Below, in pieces: positions 32,956 to 47,100 of a DNA stretch of 64,000 nucleotides; positions within the stretch are counted from its first letter, which is position 1, and every line of letters begins with the position of its first letter. The stretch comes from Drosophila pseudoobscura (Eukaryota > Arthropoda > Insecta > Diptera > Drosophilidae). Both the position numbers and the translations under genes were made by a program. The notes beneath the pieces were generated by a model, which was not told the DNA's origin, did not search any database, and saw only the letters and a list, made by a program, of their open reading frames with translations. Where the stretch lies: NCBI RefSeq assembly GCF_009870125.1, contig NC_046679.1:3162001-3226000 (forward strand), in the 5' to 3' direction.

Positions 32956-35135
32956 TTTCTAATGTGGGATTGTGGACGGAAGTGGATTAGGTGCGGCATT
33001 TGCATAAGTTCTGTTATGTTGATTCGCTTGCTTTCTTTATGGTGTGTTTTCGAGACGAAAGAGTATATAGAGTATATACAATCATCCGATTCTTGATTAA
33101 ACTTCACTGAATAATTTAAATATATGTACCTATTATTACTTTAAGAAGCAAATAAATATGTTCTGTGTTTAACAGAAAGAATGGACTGTCAGCAGATTCA
33201 ATAAGATACTGTTGTTGGCTGTTGAAGAATTTTTACATAGTGAAAGATCAGAGAAGTTAGCACCTTCTCTTTAAACAACTGGCTAATATCATTATACCCT
33301 GTGCTTAGGGCATCAGATCAGGCCACGTAAGTTGCATTGCCATAAATTGATATTCACTTGCATCATACAATTGATTAGCCACTGTCTGATGTGGTCTTAG
33401 CTGGAGCACCACACTTATGGACAAGTACTTGAACACTGATTTGCGATTATATAACCTTCAGCGATAATATTTATGCTCGAACACTTGACACTTGTCTCTT
33501 TAATTCAATTAAAATACCGGTGTAAAGCAAAAAAAAAACATAATTGAATTAACAAACTATAAATAAGAAGAACTCACATCAGCAATTAGTTGATAAGGCG
33601 TGGAATGCGAATCAAAATTGGACACAACGTGCTCGCACGAGTAACAAAAAAGCAGTGACTGACCCCCCGCCGGTTGGGGCCTCCAGAAGAGAACAGAGCA
33701 TTATCGGAGAGCGCCAAACAGCGCGATTTACTGTACAGAATTGAGCGTCGATCGATGAGCAGAAAGCTCAAGCACAGCAGGAGAGAGAAAGCTCTCTCCA
33801 GACACCGTTCTTACACTGCCCTGCAAAGCTGGAAGACTTGCAAAGCTCGAATACACTGAAAATATTCAAGGGCCAAGAAATAACAAGAACGCTTTAAATT
33901 TTCTTTGGTACTTTTTTTTATTAATTATTTTCTGTAATTGTCACTAAAATTTTTACTAATTCTAACACAATTTTTGTATTCTTCCCGTCAATCGTTTTTT
34001 CCTCACTCTGTTCACACTGTGTCTCTGGACCAACAAACAAGTTATACAGAGATAGATCTCTCGATCTCTCTCTCTCTCTCTGCAACCACATCATAAGGTA
34101 CAATTCAAAGATGTTACAATAATAAAAATAACAAATGTAACTTAGTTATACATATACTCGGTAATCATAATTAGTTTTTTTAACAGTAGTGTGTTTTTGT
34201 TTTGTTTTGTTTCCCACATGGTGAAGTACATGATTTTCGCTGGAACTAATTGGACTAACTAAGAGGAGGGACCCAGGAGGGCGGTTGCCCACCCACCGGA
34301 TCCGGATAAAGCTACGCCTGATATCGATCATAAAGTTATGTTAACTTACCAACTAAATTTGCAACAACTTTTCTTACGAATTGTGGGGTAGGTATAGGAG
34401 TAGGTGTTGGGGTAGGGGCTGGCAATTTGCATACGCGCTAAGTGTATGCACATCAAAGTTGTATGTAAAATGTATGAAAAAATTATAAATAAATATTTAG
34501 AAAATAGTTTCAATTTTCCGTTTCCGTTTTAGTTTCTGTTTCTGTTTCAGTTTCAGTTTTCTTTTTTATGTTTATAGTCTTTTGAAGAAGTTGCATTCCT
34601 GCAAACGCCGGCAAAGTGTAGGGTTTAGTTTTGTTCAGCGTTAGTTTTACTCTTGCCCTCAAGTTACGAGTTTTTGTGTACTTTTGGCAACCACTGTGGT
34701 GTAAATTGGTATGGATATAAGGGGGGCGGTACTCAATTTTCATTGCCAAATCACTGTAAACTCCCATACCAGGCGAACAGGCATGGCCAAAACAAAAATG
34801 GGGGTGGAAAATCATATCAACTAACATTAGAGTGAATTAATTTCTGGCCTTGGCTCTTGCTGGGTTCCGATTTCTGGCATCTGGCTTCTGGCTTTTTGGT
34901 ATGTGCAGACAGAGATATTTCACTTCAAGGAGATATTTCACTTAGGACGCTGATCTGATCTTTTACAAAGATCGATTGCCATTAATTTTAACGTTAAATT
35001 CCGTCTCCGTCTCGGTTTTCGTTTCCGTTTCATCATTGGACAACACACAGGACACGCAACTAATAGCTAGGGGTTTAAGCTAATGCTCTAGGATGCTTTT
35101 GTTGGTTCTGCCACGCGCCATTTCCATTCTTAGCG
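32956..35135. other. Aldolase upstream region and probable 3' UTR of the FAM20 gene
   Basis: The right part should be the 3' untranslated end of the FAM20 gene, whose coding region stops at 35136. The part near 32956-33600 should be the aldolase promoter. A TC run lies at 34058-34081 and a TTTCCGTTT/TTTCAGTTT-type repeat at 34510-34560. No coding exon is supported. Confidence 0.45.
34058..34081. repeat. TC-rich microsatellite
   Basis: Run of TC dinucleotides, slightly interrupted. Confidence 0.8.
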
Positions 35136-38100
35136 CTATGAGGACAGGTCATTCTCGGAGGCGTCCACCTCACCAGGGGGATTCCGCTTTATGCAATCCC
35201 GTATGCTCTGCAAGATGATGCCCGTGCGCCGATCGAGGGCATCCAGATGGGGCTGCCAGAGCACCGGACTCACCGGGTCGTTGCTCAGCGATTCGTTCAT
35301 CAGCTGCGACAGCGTCTTGGGACCATTGTGGAACCTTGTGGAAATAAACATAAAAATACAAAAAATCACAAAAATTTCAGAGGGTCAGTATTGGATTAGG
35401 GTGTTATCCTTTCTTTCTCAGGATATACTCACTCAAGCAGCCTGATCAGCGTTGACTTGCGGATCACACAGCACTGCAGGACGGGCGCCAGGATGGAGAG
35501 CTCGTCCTGAAAGGGACGACCAAAGCCACGTCCATGGTCCAAGTGCAAGGGAAACGTCTCATTGCCATAGATTCTGTAATGCAGGTGAAAGATCCGAAAG
35601 ACCGAATTAAAGTGGATGCAGCACTCAGCATCCCCAACAGCCTCCCTATCAGCCTTCTCCTGGCAGATATCCTGGATAATTGCCTGGCAATATGTGGGGA
35701 AAAGTGCCAGACTCAGACGCAATCACCGCACGGATGCTCGGATGCTCGGATTGGATTGGCTCAGTCATGTGTGAGCAGGGTGCGATGGGTGCGAAGGGTG
35801 CGAACGGTGGAAGGGTGCCGTGCCGGCGATGACATCGCCATAAGCCCAACAAACGCTTTTGCATAACAAACAATTTAGTAGCAGCCAAGTCACCTGGTAC
35901 CTGGTACCTGTTCCCTGGTCCTAGTGCTGGCCAGTTCCCGACCACATCCCGGAGCCAGCATCGATGATGTACCGACTGTGGGAGCGGCGGCTTATGAGGC
36001 TGAGATGTTTTGTAACCTTTTGCCAGACAGGCTGGGGAATATCTTTCCGTGGCACTGCTCTGGCTGTTGCTCCTGCGGCCATGGCAATAGCTGTTGCTGT
36101 TTGGCATGCAGGTGCAGGCATATCCTTGCCAAATGCATGCGCTTAGGCGGCCGCATATGAGGCGTATACGTAACGTGCTAAAAGCAGCCATAGCCAGAGC
36201 CAGAGCCAGGACCAGACAGTGAGAGGCAGCGAGGCAGGAAGCCAACGGAGCCATGTGTGCGGAAATAAACCGATCGCATTAGTTGCCATGCCAAGGACAG
36301 CCATCCAGCTATCCAGCTAAGCCCCAACCCACCACAACTTCCCCTTCCCCCAAAAAGGATACCCCGCCATATACTCACTTGAAGGTCTCATAATGATGAC
36401 GATCCATGTTGCCAGTGAGGAAATCAAAGACGGCCATGTCCATGAGGTCGTACAGTCGCCTGCCCTCGTCGTAGGGTGGAATATCACGGACCTAAGTGGG
36501 TTTTTAGGGTGAAAATCAAATGCAAAATTAAGTTGCATCCAAGGGCAGAGAAATTTCCAGGCGGGGGAGAATGCAAAACAGGAAAATGGAACTCTACTTG
36601 GCCAGAGATGTCTTAATTAAGTCAACTCCGTGTCCGGGTCCGTGTCCGGGTCCGGGTCGGACCACAATAAAAACATTTGCATTTCAATCGAGTTTAAATG
36701 CAAATTAAATAAAAGTAACCGCAACGGAAGGAGCTCCTCGGAGTTCCTTCGAGTCACGAATGGAGGGCACTCCTTTTGCTGATTGTCCATTCCCTCTTCT
36801 TCCCCCCCATCCCTCGAATCGGGAGATACATACCAAGGCACAATAATTGGCATCTGTCTCCCACTGAGCCTTCTTCCTCTTGTGATAGGAGCGTCGCCAG
36901 GGATGCCGCCAGAGCTGTGGAAGGAGCAGAACAGACAAGAATGCAACATAAAATCAATTTCCATTCCGGAGGAGCAGTAGGAAACAGTAAATGCGCCCAG
37001 AAATCATCCTGTCTTAGCACGAGGCACCCATTCGGTTAAAATGTAAGAATATTAATATTTCGCATTTTGCTTTATGGCTTTATGGCTTTCTCTTTGGAGA
37101 ATTCTTCCAACTGCAGCGAAATTAATTTTGCTTAAATTAAATTATTTGCCGGCCAGCAGAAGGGCAATAAAAGTTAGTCTCCCGCTAGACTTTGGCCGAG
37201 GTCCTTCCTTCCACCGCAACTTACCTTCCGACCCTGGTCAGGCCAAGGGGTAGATTTGTATGTGGAGGAGGGGCATGGGGCATGCCCCAGGACAACAACA
37301 ACGCAATGGAGGAACAGGAACAGCAACAGAAACAGGAACAAGAACAGGAACGGGAACGGGAGCGCGAGGCGGCGCAGAAGCAGCAACAACAAAAATTATA
37401 TAAAATATATATATATATAAAAGGAATTAAAAAACAAGGTCCGGGACGAGCGGGCGAGCAAGCGAGAGAAAAATGCAAAATAAAAGCTCAGCGCGTTGGG
37501 CGTTTTATGCATAGAGGGCGTGGCGTGACCATAGTGTGTAATGACCGGAAGCCTCGTGGGGGGGTTAACGGTCTCAGAATGCAGCAGCAGCAGCACCACG
37601 ACCTCCACCACCACCGGCAGCAATCGGTGCAAAGCAAAGCCAAATTCCCCGCCACACACACACACCGTGGAAACGTGCTGGAAAAGCGGGAAAAGCAACA
37701 AACTACAACAACAAGCACAAGAAGCAGAAGCAGAAGCGGCAGAGGCAAACATAAAGCACAAAGGTGAGGTAAGTTAACGGTAGAATGGTGACAGCAATGG
37801 AATGGAATGAAAGGGCAAGGTGCAGGGAAATCCGCCGTCTTTTAGGGTAATTTTTTGGTTTTTTTTCTTTGCATAGAATGCAAAGTTTTTCCACCCTTCC
37901 CTTGGCTACATCATTCCACCCACCACCCCAGCAGGTCAGCTTCCAAAAAATGCATAAATCAAGAAAAATTAAATTATATAAGGATGCGGGCAGGGGGGCA
38001 GATACGGATGGCAGCAACGGAATGCGGCAAATGTGAGGAAAGCAATTTGCAATTTTTGTTAGCACCGCGTTAAATGCCCTTGATAAATGCTCGAAACCTG

Positions 38101-41100
38101 AGCAAGATACTTAAAGATGGTAATGGCAAATGGCAGAATGGGGGAAATGACTTCAATGGGGCCATCTTTGGTGGCATTCTCCATGCAAAATGGGTATGAA
38201 TTTTGTTTCAAATAGTTGCACAGCCGCCTGCTTGAATGTATCTTAAAGATGAACGCACTTAATGGAATTTTTGCTGTAATTCTGTATGCAAAATGATCCC
38301 CCAATGAGCCTAGGAAATAGATATAGATTCGCTTATGTGAATGTATTATTTCATGTGTTAATTGATGAATGTGTCTGCCAGACCAATTAAAATTTATAGC
38401 GCACAGATGTACCTAATGACACTGAGATGAAACCAAATATTATTATGCTTTTGGAAACATGAAAATCGATTATATGTTTACTATAAATATTTAAGGGACT
38501 AAGGGTACTATTTTCTTTCTGTAAAGAGGGTACTATGTGTGCTGTTTTTGTTAACAAACAAACAGCAAAGTGAGTACCACAATTTTCCATAGCTGGCTTT
38601 TAGACAATTATTCTGCTGTTCACTTTTACCCGCTGGAGAGGAACCTCTTCTCTTTGCACCTCAAGTGCTGCTGCCATATTGATTCTCCACTCATTTAAGG
38701 CATTTTTTGTTCTCCACAACCAAGCCCTTCCGGCAATCTCAAAGCATTTAACAAGCGTGCAAATCAAATTTGCAACTTAATTAAAATTCTGTTCTGTTAC
38801 AAAGAAAAAAACAAAAAAATTGTGCTCGTTGTTTACTTCTAGCCAACTGGGGCCCTCAGGGCGATGGGAAACCCGAACAGAGAAAACAGAGAAAAAAGGG
38901 GAAACCGAAACGGATACGGATACGGAAACAGAGAATGTAACAAGGACGTGAAGGCAGGAGGCAGGAGGCAGGAGGAACTGCACGAGGAGTGAAAAGAAAA
39001 ATGATCTCTTGTGCATAATTTACAGTTTCGCCTTACGCTAAATCTCAAGTATACACTTAACCATTTTCTACTTGTAAACTGTTTTGAGAGCGAGCCGCAA
39101 AAGGAAAAAAAGGGGGGAAATAAAGAGAATTATTCCTTTGAGGCTCGGGGCAAGGATACCAAAAAAATAAATGTATAAAATAGACTAAAAATAAAATCTC
39201 TGGGCAGGACCTGATTGTGGGTAGAATACAGGAGAACGTATGCGAGGGAGGGATGAACCCTTTTTATAGCCTTGGAGACGCTGTCCGGCAAAAGGCTTTA
39301 ATTTTTCGGTAATTTGCATTTAAAATCGGTCCCTTTTTCTCTCCCAAATCTGCTCCGTTTTGATGGAGTGGACTTTAGAATTTATTAACGTCGCAGACCC
39401 AGATCGTATACAGTCGAGTCCGAGTCCGAGTCGGAGTCCTGCATTTATACATTTCATTTAACGCTCTACCAGACGCTGAAGAACTGATACAATATTTTGC
39501 TCCTAATTCAACAGCCAAATGAATGAATGAAACTGCCGAGTGGCTGGCCAAAGGACGGGGAAACGAATGGTAAGCGAGTCTCACAAACAAACAAACAAAG
39601 GATACAAAAAAAGTTTACAGCAAATTATGTAAATTAAAAGAGAGTTTCTCCTCTTTGCGAGCTGCAGCCATTAAAGGAAATTTTTTAAAAATACCTCCTC
39701 TTTTCCTCTCTATAAGTGAGCTATTTTTTATGCTTTGAGCTCCCTAATTGGGTCGGGTCGGATTTGGTTTAGGTTTGGTTTCTGTTTGGGCTTGGGTTGA
39801 GGTTGAGGTCCGAGAGCTTAGGTAGTTCTGGCAATCGAGCTGTCTGGAGGCCCATGGCTCACCTGTTGCTGTTGCTGTTGCCACAACATACTACATACTA
39901 CATTCTGAGTAAATAAAGTGATTTGTTATTTGGCCTGGCCAAGCGAACGAAATTAGTAATGAAAGCGGGCGAACCACAGCACATAAATCGTAATCTGGCT
40001 GTGCAGTGCTGAGTGCTGGCCGTGCATTAATCAAAAACCACTTAGCCCGGCCCGAGGCTGGTGCTGGTGCTGGGTCCGTTCGAGGTCCTCATGACCACGA
40101 CAGCAGCCATGAGAGACATGAGGTGGATAGATCCCAGCGAAGACCCATGCGTGCTGGATGCCGGATGCTGGTTGTGTGGTGGAATGTGGCATGGCATGGC
40201 ATGGCATGGCATGGCATGGGATGATAGAGAATGTAGTACATACCTTGCGATTTCCCGACTCAAAGTTGGGCAGAAAGGCGGCAAAGGAGCCCTCGAGCAG
40301 GTCCGGGTTGCCGCAGATGGCATGCGAGGTGTCACAATAGTAGGAGCACTTGCCATGGAAGCATAAATTCAGCGACGGCGAAACAAAGAAGGTCTTCAAT
40401 AAATTCTCCTCGGCCAGTTGATAAATTTCGGTCGTAATGTTCAGTGTACGGCCCGCCACAGGCATGGCACGCCGGAATCCCAGTATCCTGTAACCAGAGA
40501 AAACGAGCAGCGGTTAATAAAATGGCCAGCAAATACTCCGAAAACAACAAATAAAATAACCAGAGAGACATCTCCATTTTATTAATGGCGGAGACACACA
40601 CACACACACACACGCACAGCAAAATGGAGAAAATCTCGGAGTGTGAAGCGAAATGCGTAATCAAGAAAGGAGCAAAAGATTCCGTGGAAGCGGGGGAAAA
40701 ACAATCGGTTGAATATTCACTTCCTTATTCACTTGAGGAAACCAAAACGAAAACAATCGAGTTAATTGGCTGCACGTGGCTACCACATCTGACACATCTG
40801 ATACTTTTCCTGGCAACTATGTCTGGCAGTAGCTGGAAGATTGCGTGCCCATCAATTTTAAGCTGTTTAAACAAAACTTTAATCCGATTGATTGGAATAC
40901 AGAAAATAGATTTCAAATCCAATTACTGCATAAATCTTTAGACACCTTTCTGCCTCGAAATGGGTTTAAAGTGTTTCGCCCACAAAATAACATCGGAAAA
41001 TGGAGCTAATATTTATTGTCTGGCAGCAGCCGCTCCAGAAGTTGGGGCACACTCCATTAGGGGGCTGACAGGCCAAGCTGAGCTCAAAGTTTGCCCTTGC

Positions 41101-44100
41101 AGGTGGGGCCATCGATGGGGATGTGGTGTCTGTGCGGGAGGGGGGGCTTGCCTGCGTGTGGCAGCCACAACAATTACACAAGTTATGACGCCTTATCTGA
41201 ATTCAAAAATGGCCCAGCGGGGGAGCACCCGACCTGGACACGGGCCTGGACTCGACTGAGCCCCGATCTGGCAATTAACCTCGCTGTCAAAGTTTTGTCA
41301 AACGCAAGCAGCTGCTAACTATGCAGACAATTTGGAGTCTAAATTACGGGGGAACATGTCAGCCACGGCCTGGCCTGGCCTGACCATGGTCTCGGCCAAG
41401 TTAATTAGCCATGAAAGGGTCGCCACGTAGTCGGAGTCGCAGTCGGAGTCGGGATCGCTGGGATGTTCAAAGTTATGTGCCCACATAATTTACATGCGTT
41501 GGCGCCATATCCTTTTTTCCCACTCCCACTCTCTCTCTCTCTCTCTCTCTCTTTCCATGTTGGCTTGAAAAATATTCTTAAATATCATTTAATGGCGCCA
41601 TTTGGCCCCTGTCCTTATGTCCTTGTGTGTGTGTGTCCGTGCGAGAGGGTAAATGTATGAACATTTTTTATTTTATGCGACGGCCCATCATAAATAATGA
41701 ACATAAATTGACTGTGGTGAGACCTCAGCATGCGTCCGAGGACGTCCGAGGGGGAGTGCCGGGATTATTGGGGCCGCCTTCTAATCGGAGAAGGTCAGGC
41801 ATCCTTGTGGCTTTCAAATTGCCAACGAAAAAAGAAAACGTATCATAAATTTGAATGCCGAATTTAGGCCCAGTGCATGCCGACAAATTGGTTAATTTGA
41901 TTGCTTTGTCAGGTACCAGACAAATAAAATACTGTTTCGCCAAAAAGTCATAAATGTAGAAGGGAATTTCCCGGCAGCGATGCAATGCCGGACCAGCTGT
42001 AATAATCCTTGGGAATGCCGTAATGAATATTGATATGCAATACGAATATTCTGGGATATTTTTAAATTAAATTTGAAACTGTTTTTCAGACCACAGACAC
42101 AAAGCCCACCCGTGCACCACCGCATTCGATTCCCTTCAGATACAGTTTATGTTTACCTAATTGAATATTTCAAATTGATTTCGATTTCGATTTTATTTTA
42201 TTTTTTGTATTCTTTCATTTGTGCGGCTCTCCTGCTGATGTTGTGGTGGCATTTCATGAAATTTTCAGCATAAATATTTGCGTATAATTGAAAATTAAAT
42301 GAAAAATAAATACAAGTGCTACCAGCTCTGCCAGACATTTACATCGGATGCGCATCGATTGGTTGCATTCCGGCAGTGGGGTGGGGGGGGCGCGGCACTC
42401 ACCTGTCCAAGTGGAAGGCAGCAATCTCGGCAGTGTGTCGCTCGTAGTCCGTGAAGTAGAAATGATTGGGCAGCGTTTGCTGGTCCCTGGGAAACCTGTG
42501 GAAATGCAAATCAGACAGGTGACAATGTGGCAGAAAAAAAGGCCAAGGGGCTGCATGCCGCAGAATGAATTGAATAGAAACTGCGGGCGTCTGTCACCAG
42601 CTTAATGCATTTGCGTGGGTGGCCACTTTTGAGTCGGCGGTCAGAGGGGGAGAGGTGTGTGGAGCAGGGCACCTGCAGTGTTACGTGCCAGCTTAATTAC
42701 GTACACGAGGCCCCACACGAAGCGAGGACTGCAATTAAAAAGAAAATATTTAAAAAAAAAAGAGACGAGCACCCATTCATTTAAATTGCAAATGAATGGC
42801 ATTAAAAGGACACTTTGCACTTTGGCAGCTGCTCCGGGTCCTGGCTCCGCAACCACCTTCAGCTCCGCTCCAGCCTCACATCCAGCAGCAGGTCCTTTCG
42901 GAGTTGTGGCTTGCTTGCCAATGGCAGGTGGCAGGTGGAAGGTGGAAGGACGAAGGACACATTGACCAGGGCAACGCGTTTAAATCTCATTAAAAAGTGC
43001 ATAAATGTTTTAAATTTGCTCACAGCAAAACGTCGGAATTTCCATCGACATGCGACGGACGCTCCGCCGCGAAAGTCAGCGAAAATGTGCGGATTTTTAT
43101 TTACTCGGAAAATGGGCAAAACTGTCGTCGACAAGTGGGCAAAAGTTGGATTCATTATGGGGCCAGGAGACAAATGCATTAAGTGGTGAAGATGCGCCGA
43201 GGAGTCCACGGCCATACTTACCGCATCGGCTTCATTAAGGCCTTGATATCGTTCGGGTATTCAATGATCAATTTCAGCTGGGTGCCGCCCTCCTTTTGCA
43301 CTGCGGAGAGAACCAAGGGGAGAAATGAATGTTAATTAATCAGGCACTCGAAATTAATTGATGCAAAAACCGAAACCGAGACCGAAAACGAGAGAAAATC
43401 ATGAAAATTTCCCAATTCAATGACTCTTCGCTGTGCAATCATCGGCTTTGAAACTGTTGCCAAACCAGAATCCCCGAAAATGTACACTCGACTAAATTAC
43501 CAATTAAATTCCATTTGAAAGAGCTCACAAAGAAAAACATAAATATTACGTATACGTAACGCAAATGCACACAAAGGATCCCCCTGTTCGGTTTTTGCAT
43601 GTGAAGTCAACCGCAATGCATTGGCCATTACAATGACAGACAGTAGGGTAGCTCATTGGCCACACTTCGGACTCTGGCTGGGGGGTGGGGGGGGTCTGGC
43701 TGGGATGAGAAAATTAAACCACATTTCATTCGAATTTAAACGGAAAACCAGGACTGGAGAAGGTGGGGAGCTGCAGAGCGGGGAAGATTCTACTTTACTC
43801 ATGAGTTATGACTCGAAAGTTGCTCCCAAGCCCATGTCCTGGGTGTGTGTGTTAGAAGAAGTTATTTGTGTACGTACGAGTATACGTATGCGTGATAAAT
43901 GCTTGCCAGCGCCGGAAGGAACCCTTGCAGGGAGGAAAAGTTGCAACAATTATGCCACCAAAGTGTCATTGTTGCCTCTGTCTCTGTCTCTCTCTCTCTC
44001 CCTAACTGCAAATGAGTTTTCTTTTTGTTGCTCGGAGATGCTGCTGTTAAAAGTTTATTATTAATAAATTAAGACTTTAATGAAGGCGCTGGTAAAACTT

Positions 44101-47100
44101 TCAAATGGAAATAGTTTCGCAGCGGCACCTCAATAATCCAGCGGCCCCCCAGGCCCCAGGCCCCAGACTCTCTTCCCTCCTTAATTGAGTTAAATGTGCA
44201 AGCAGCAGGCCCACTCCACAGCCAGGAGACATCTAATCCCGCAGGCCAGAGGCCAACAAACTTTGCCAGTTGAAGACTACGAGTATTTATGACTTTGGAG
44301 TGCCACAATTGCAGAATAAGAAGATATATATATATAGATGTAGATATAGATGTAGAAGGGGAATGTGTCTTACCAACATGCTGTATTGGCAGCTTGATCA
44401 TGTCACGTAGCACCGCATCCACCAGAGTGTCCTGTTCGCTGTACAGCTCCTTCTTCGTGATGCGCAATTGGAAGCGCTCCAAATTGCTGGCATTGGCACT
44501 GCAGAAACAAAATGTTGGAAATGTAAGTAAAAATCGAACACCGAATCGAAGCCGTAAGCCAGCTGTCGTTTGACGGCACCCAAAAGGAAACCGTCGGGAC
44601 AATCAGGGACTGGGTTTTGGGTTGCGTCTTTGCGTTCGCTCGATTCGGTTTTATTTGGTTTTTGGTCTGTTCTGGGCTGGGCTGGTCTTGTCGGGTCTGG
44701 TTCCCTCATAAGTATGCCATGCTCTGGGCTGCATATCAAGATTTCTCACATTGATTTGTCAAAGCAATGCACACAGAGAGAGAGAGAGCGAGAGCTGGGC
44801 CAGCAGGAAAAGTGTTCATTCCATCTTTCCCTTCCGTCTGTCTGCCTTGTCTGTCATGACAATTTGGTTTGCAAATGCCAAGGCAGCACAGCACCCATAT
44901 CAGCCGTAATCTTTGGTACACTGCCCCCTGCGTTTCTTTGCCTTCCGCCTGGCAATTGCCAGAAACTATCTTTTCCTCTCCGATTATGCTTTAGACTCGT
45001 TTTTGACATGTGCCGCTCCACACATGGCAAATGCTTTTGTCTTAAGCCCTTGCTTCCAGCAACTACTCGTAGATTCTGATTCCGATTCCGATTCCAATTC
45101 AGATCCAGATTCCGATTCCGATTCAGTCCAATTTGTGCTGGTCGAGCACAAAAAACCGATTGCAAATATGTAAGCTCCAAAATGTTCAGACCAGTCCCCG
45201 CTCCCCCGTTCCCTTCGCTCTGTGTTAACTTTTGGCAGTGGCTTTCCCTGTTGCACTGCAGACAACAAATTATCCCAGCAGTCATGACAAATTGAAATGC
45301 AAAACTTTTCACTGAAATCTAGCTTCTGCTGCTGCTGCTGCTGTTGCTGCCACTTCTGTGCTGGCTGCCCCGGCACTTGGCCAAAAATGATGGCGAATGA
45401 TGGCTGTGGAATGAGAAATGATTTCTGCTACTCCATTGTACGCCAAGTTTATCACGATAATGAAGTCATATCCGGAGCTGCTCTGCTGCTCTCGATGGCA
45501 TCCACATAACTCATTCTTTCCCCTTCTCTGTCCCTGTGGCTGTCGCTGGCTCTGTCCTCCTGGACTCCTTCCTCTCCGCCTCTCTGTCATAATTTGCCCG
45601 TGGACGTCTGTGCGGAACGCTCAACGCTTAACGCTTTTTATGCTGCCTACGTTTGTCTGCCTCTGATTCCTTTTGGCGTCTTGATCTAACCTTTTGTTCG
45701 ACCGGAAGGAAACAAATGTCTAGCTGGCCGACAACCTGGCTGCCTGTGCACGGAATGACTTTCAATATTTCAACGTTTTATGGCAACGGTGACAGCATCC
45801 TGACTGTCTGGCATCCTTTGCCTAGCAATGAGCTGGACTTTAAAGAGCTCCAGCTCTGGCAGCAGTCTAATTGCCACACCAGAGCCAGGCGGCAATTGTC
45901 ATGAGGCTGTGGCGACCGCAAAAGCGAGGAATTGACACGGGTTCCAGGGTTCGAGGTTCGAGTAAGTGCCATCGTGGCAGTGGCAGTGGCAGTGGCAGGA
46001 ACACATGCTTCAGTCGTGCCACAAAGTATGCTTCATGAGGTTGCCATGGCAAAGTCAAAGTCCTGTTCATATTTCATTTGTCAACTGCGGTGGAAGGCCA
46101 ACAGCAGCAGGAACAAAATGCAGAGGAGCACCAGAAAGGAGCAACAGCAAGGAGAATTGTAACGGTTGCGGTTGGACAATACCGATTCAAAATAGGTTAT
46201 CGCTATGGTGCTCGGATATCGCATGCAATAACCTTGGGCCAATTAGCGCTGCAGGGCATAGTATAGTTGGGGTGGGTGCAAGCAAGCTCGAGGTAGGGAA
46301 CAGCTGAGCTGAGCTGCCGTAAGTGCTGTGCAGCGCATCGCAACGGAGCTTTCGAAGCCGAGCTTTAAGATCGGTAAGCTCGTATTTAAGCAGTGCAAAA
46401 GCACCAGAACGTTCTCTTTTGAAAATTTGAATCTGTGCAGCCGGTGGCTATCGCCGCTTCGGGAAAGAAAAAAATATATAACTAAATCGACCACGTGTAA
46501 TCCCAACATAAAAGAAAAGTAAGAAAGTACAACCCGAATAAGTGCCCCAAAGACAAACCGAGAATAAATAAAACGTAACGGGGAAAGTCCCACACGGTGG
46601 GCGCGCCGCAGAAATCGGGCGACAATTAATAACCGTGCGCCGAGAAAAGTGGCAAGTGTTGTTCTTGGTGCAAACCCGTGCGTCCCACAACTCGGCCAGG
46701 AGCACCCAACACTCGTGTCTCCGTGGAAAAAGCCCGGAAAAACCGGTATGTAAAAGTGCCCTGTAGGGAAAATTTAGATTTTTTTTCTGAGCCTCGTGGT
46801 TTTGGTTCTGTTTCGCCCATAGGGCCCTGGCCCCGAGCGGTAGCCACCCGGCTCTCCCAAAGTTCTGCCCCACCCACACCAAACTCCCACCCTTGACGGG
46901 AGTACTCTTCGGAGTCGACCTTGGTGTGGGGCCGGATTTTTGTTCCCCTTTTGGAGTCGAGGAAGCATCCACCTGCCCGGTGACATAACCTCCACCGGCC
47001 CTAACCCTTGCGCCATATCTAACGTACGCGCATAGAGGGCATCGAGGGCATCGAGGGCATCGAGGGCATAGAGATTACCCCCCCTCCCTATGCGCCGCTA

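Larger units (their letters stand above)
40488..42402 (-). other. FAM20 intron (1.9 kb)
   Basis: Non-coding; holds an AC run at 40594-40613, a CT run at 41528-41552 and a GGAGTCGCAGTCGGAGTCG-type repeat near 41430-41455. No gene is seen. Confidence 0.6.

Noticed and set aside
37192..37777. Gln/Glu- and Arg-rich frames inside a FAM20 intron
   Set aside because: Composition comes from AACAGG/CAG-type repeats; there are no splice or start signals and overlapping frames on both strands look alike.
46448..46972. 174-codon antisense frame in the LTRs of retrotransposon 2 (also 54835-55359)
   Set aside because: It lies in a GC-rich LTR, has no domain, and is duplicated only because the LTRs are identical. 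Nothing supports translation.
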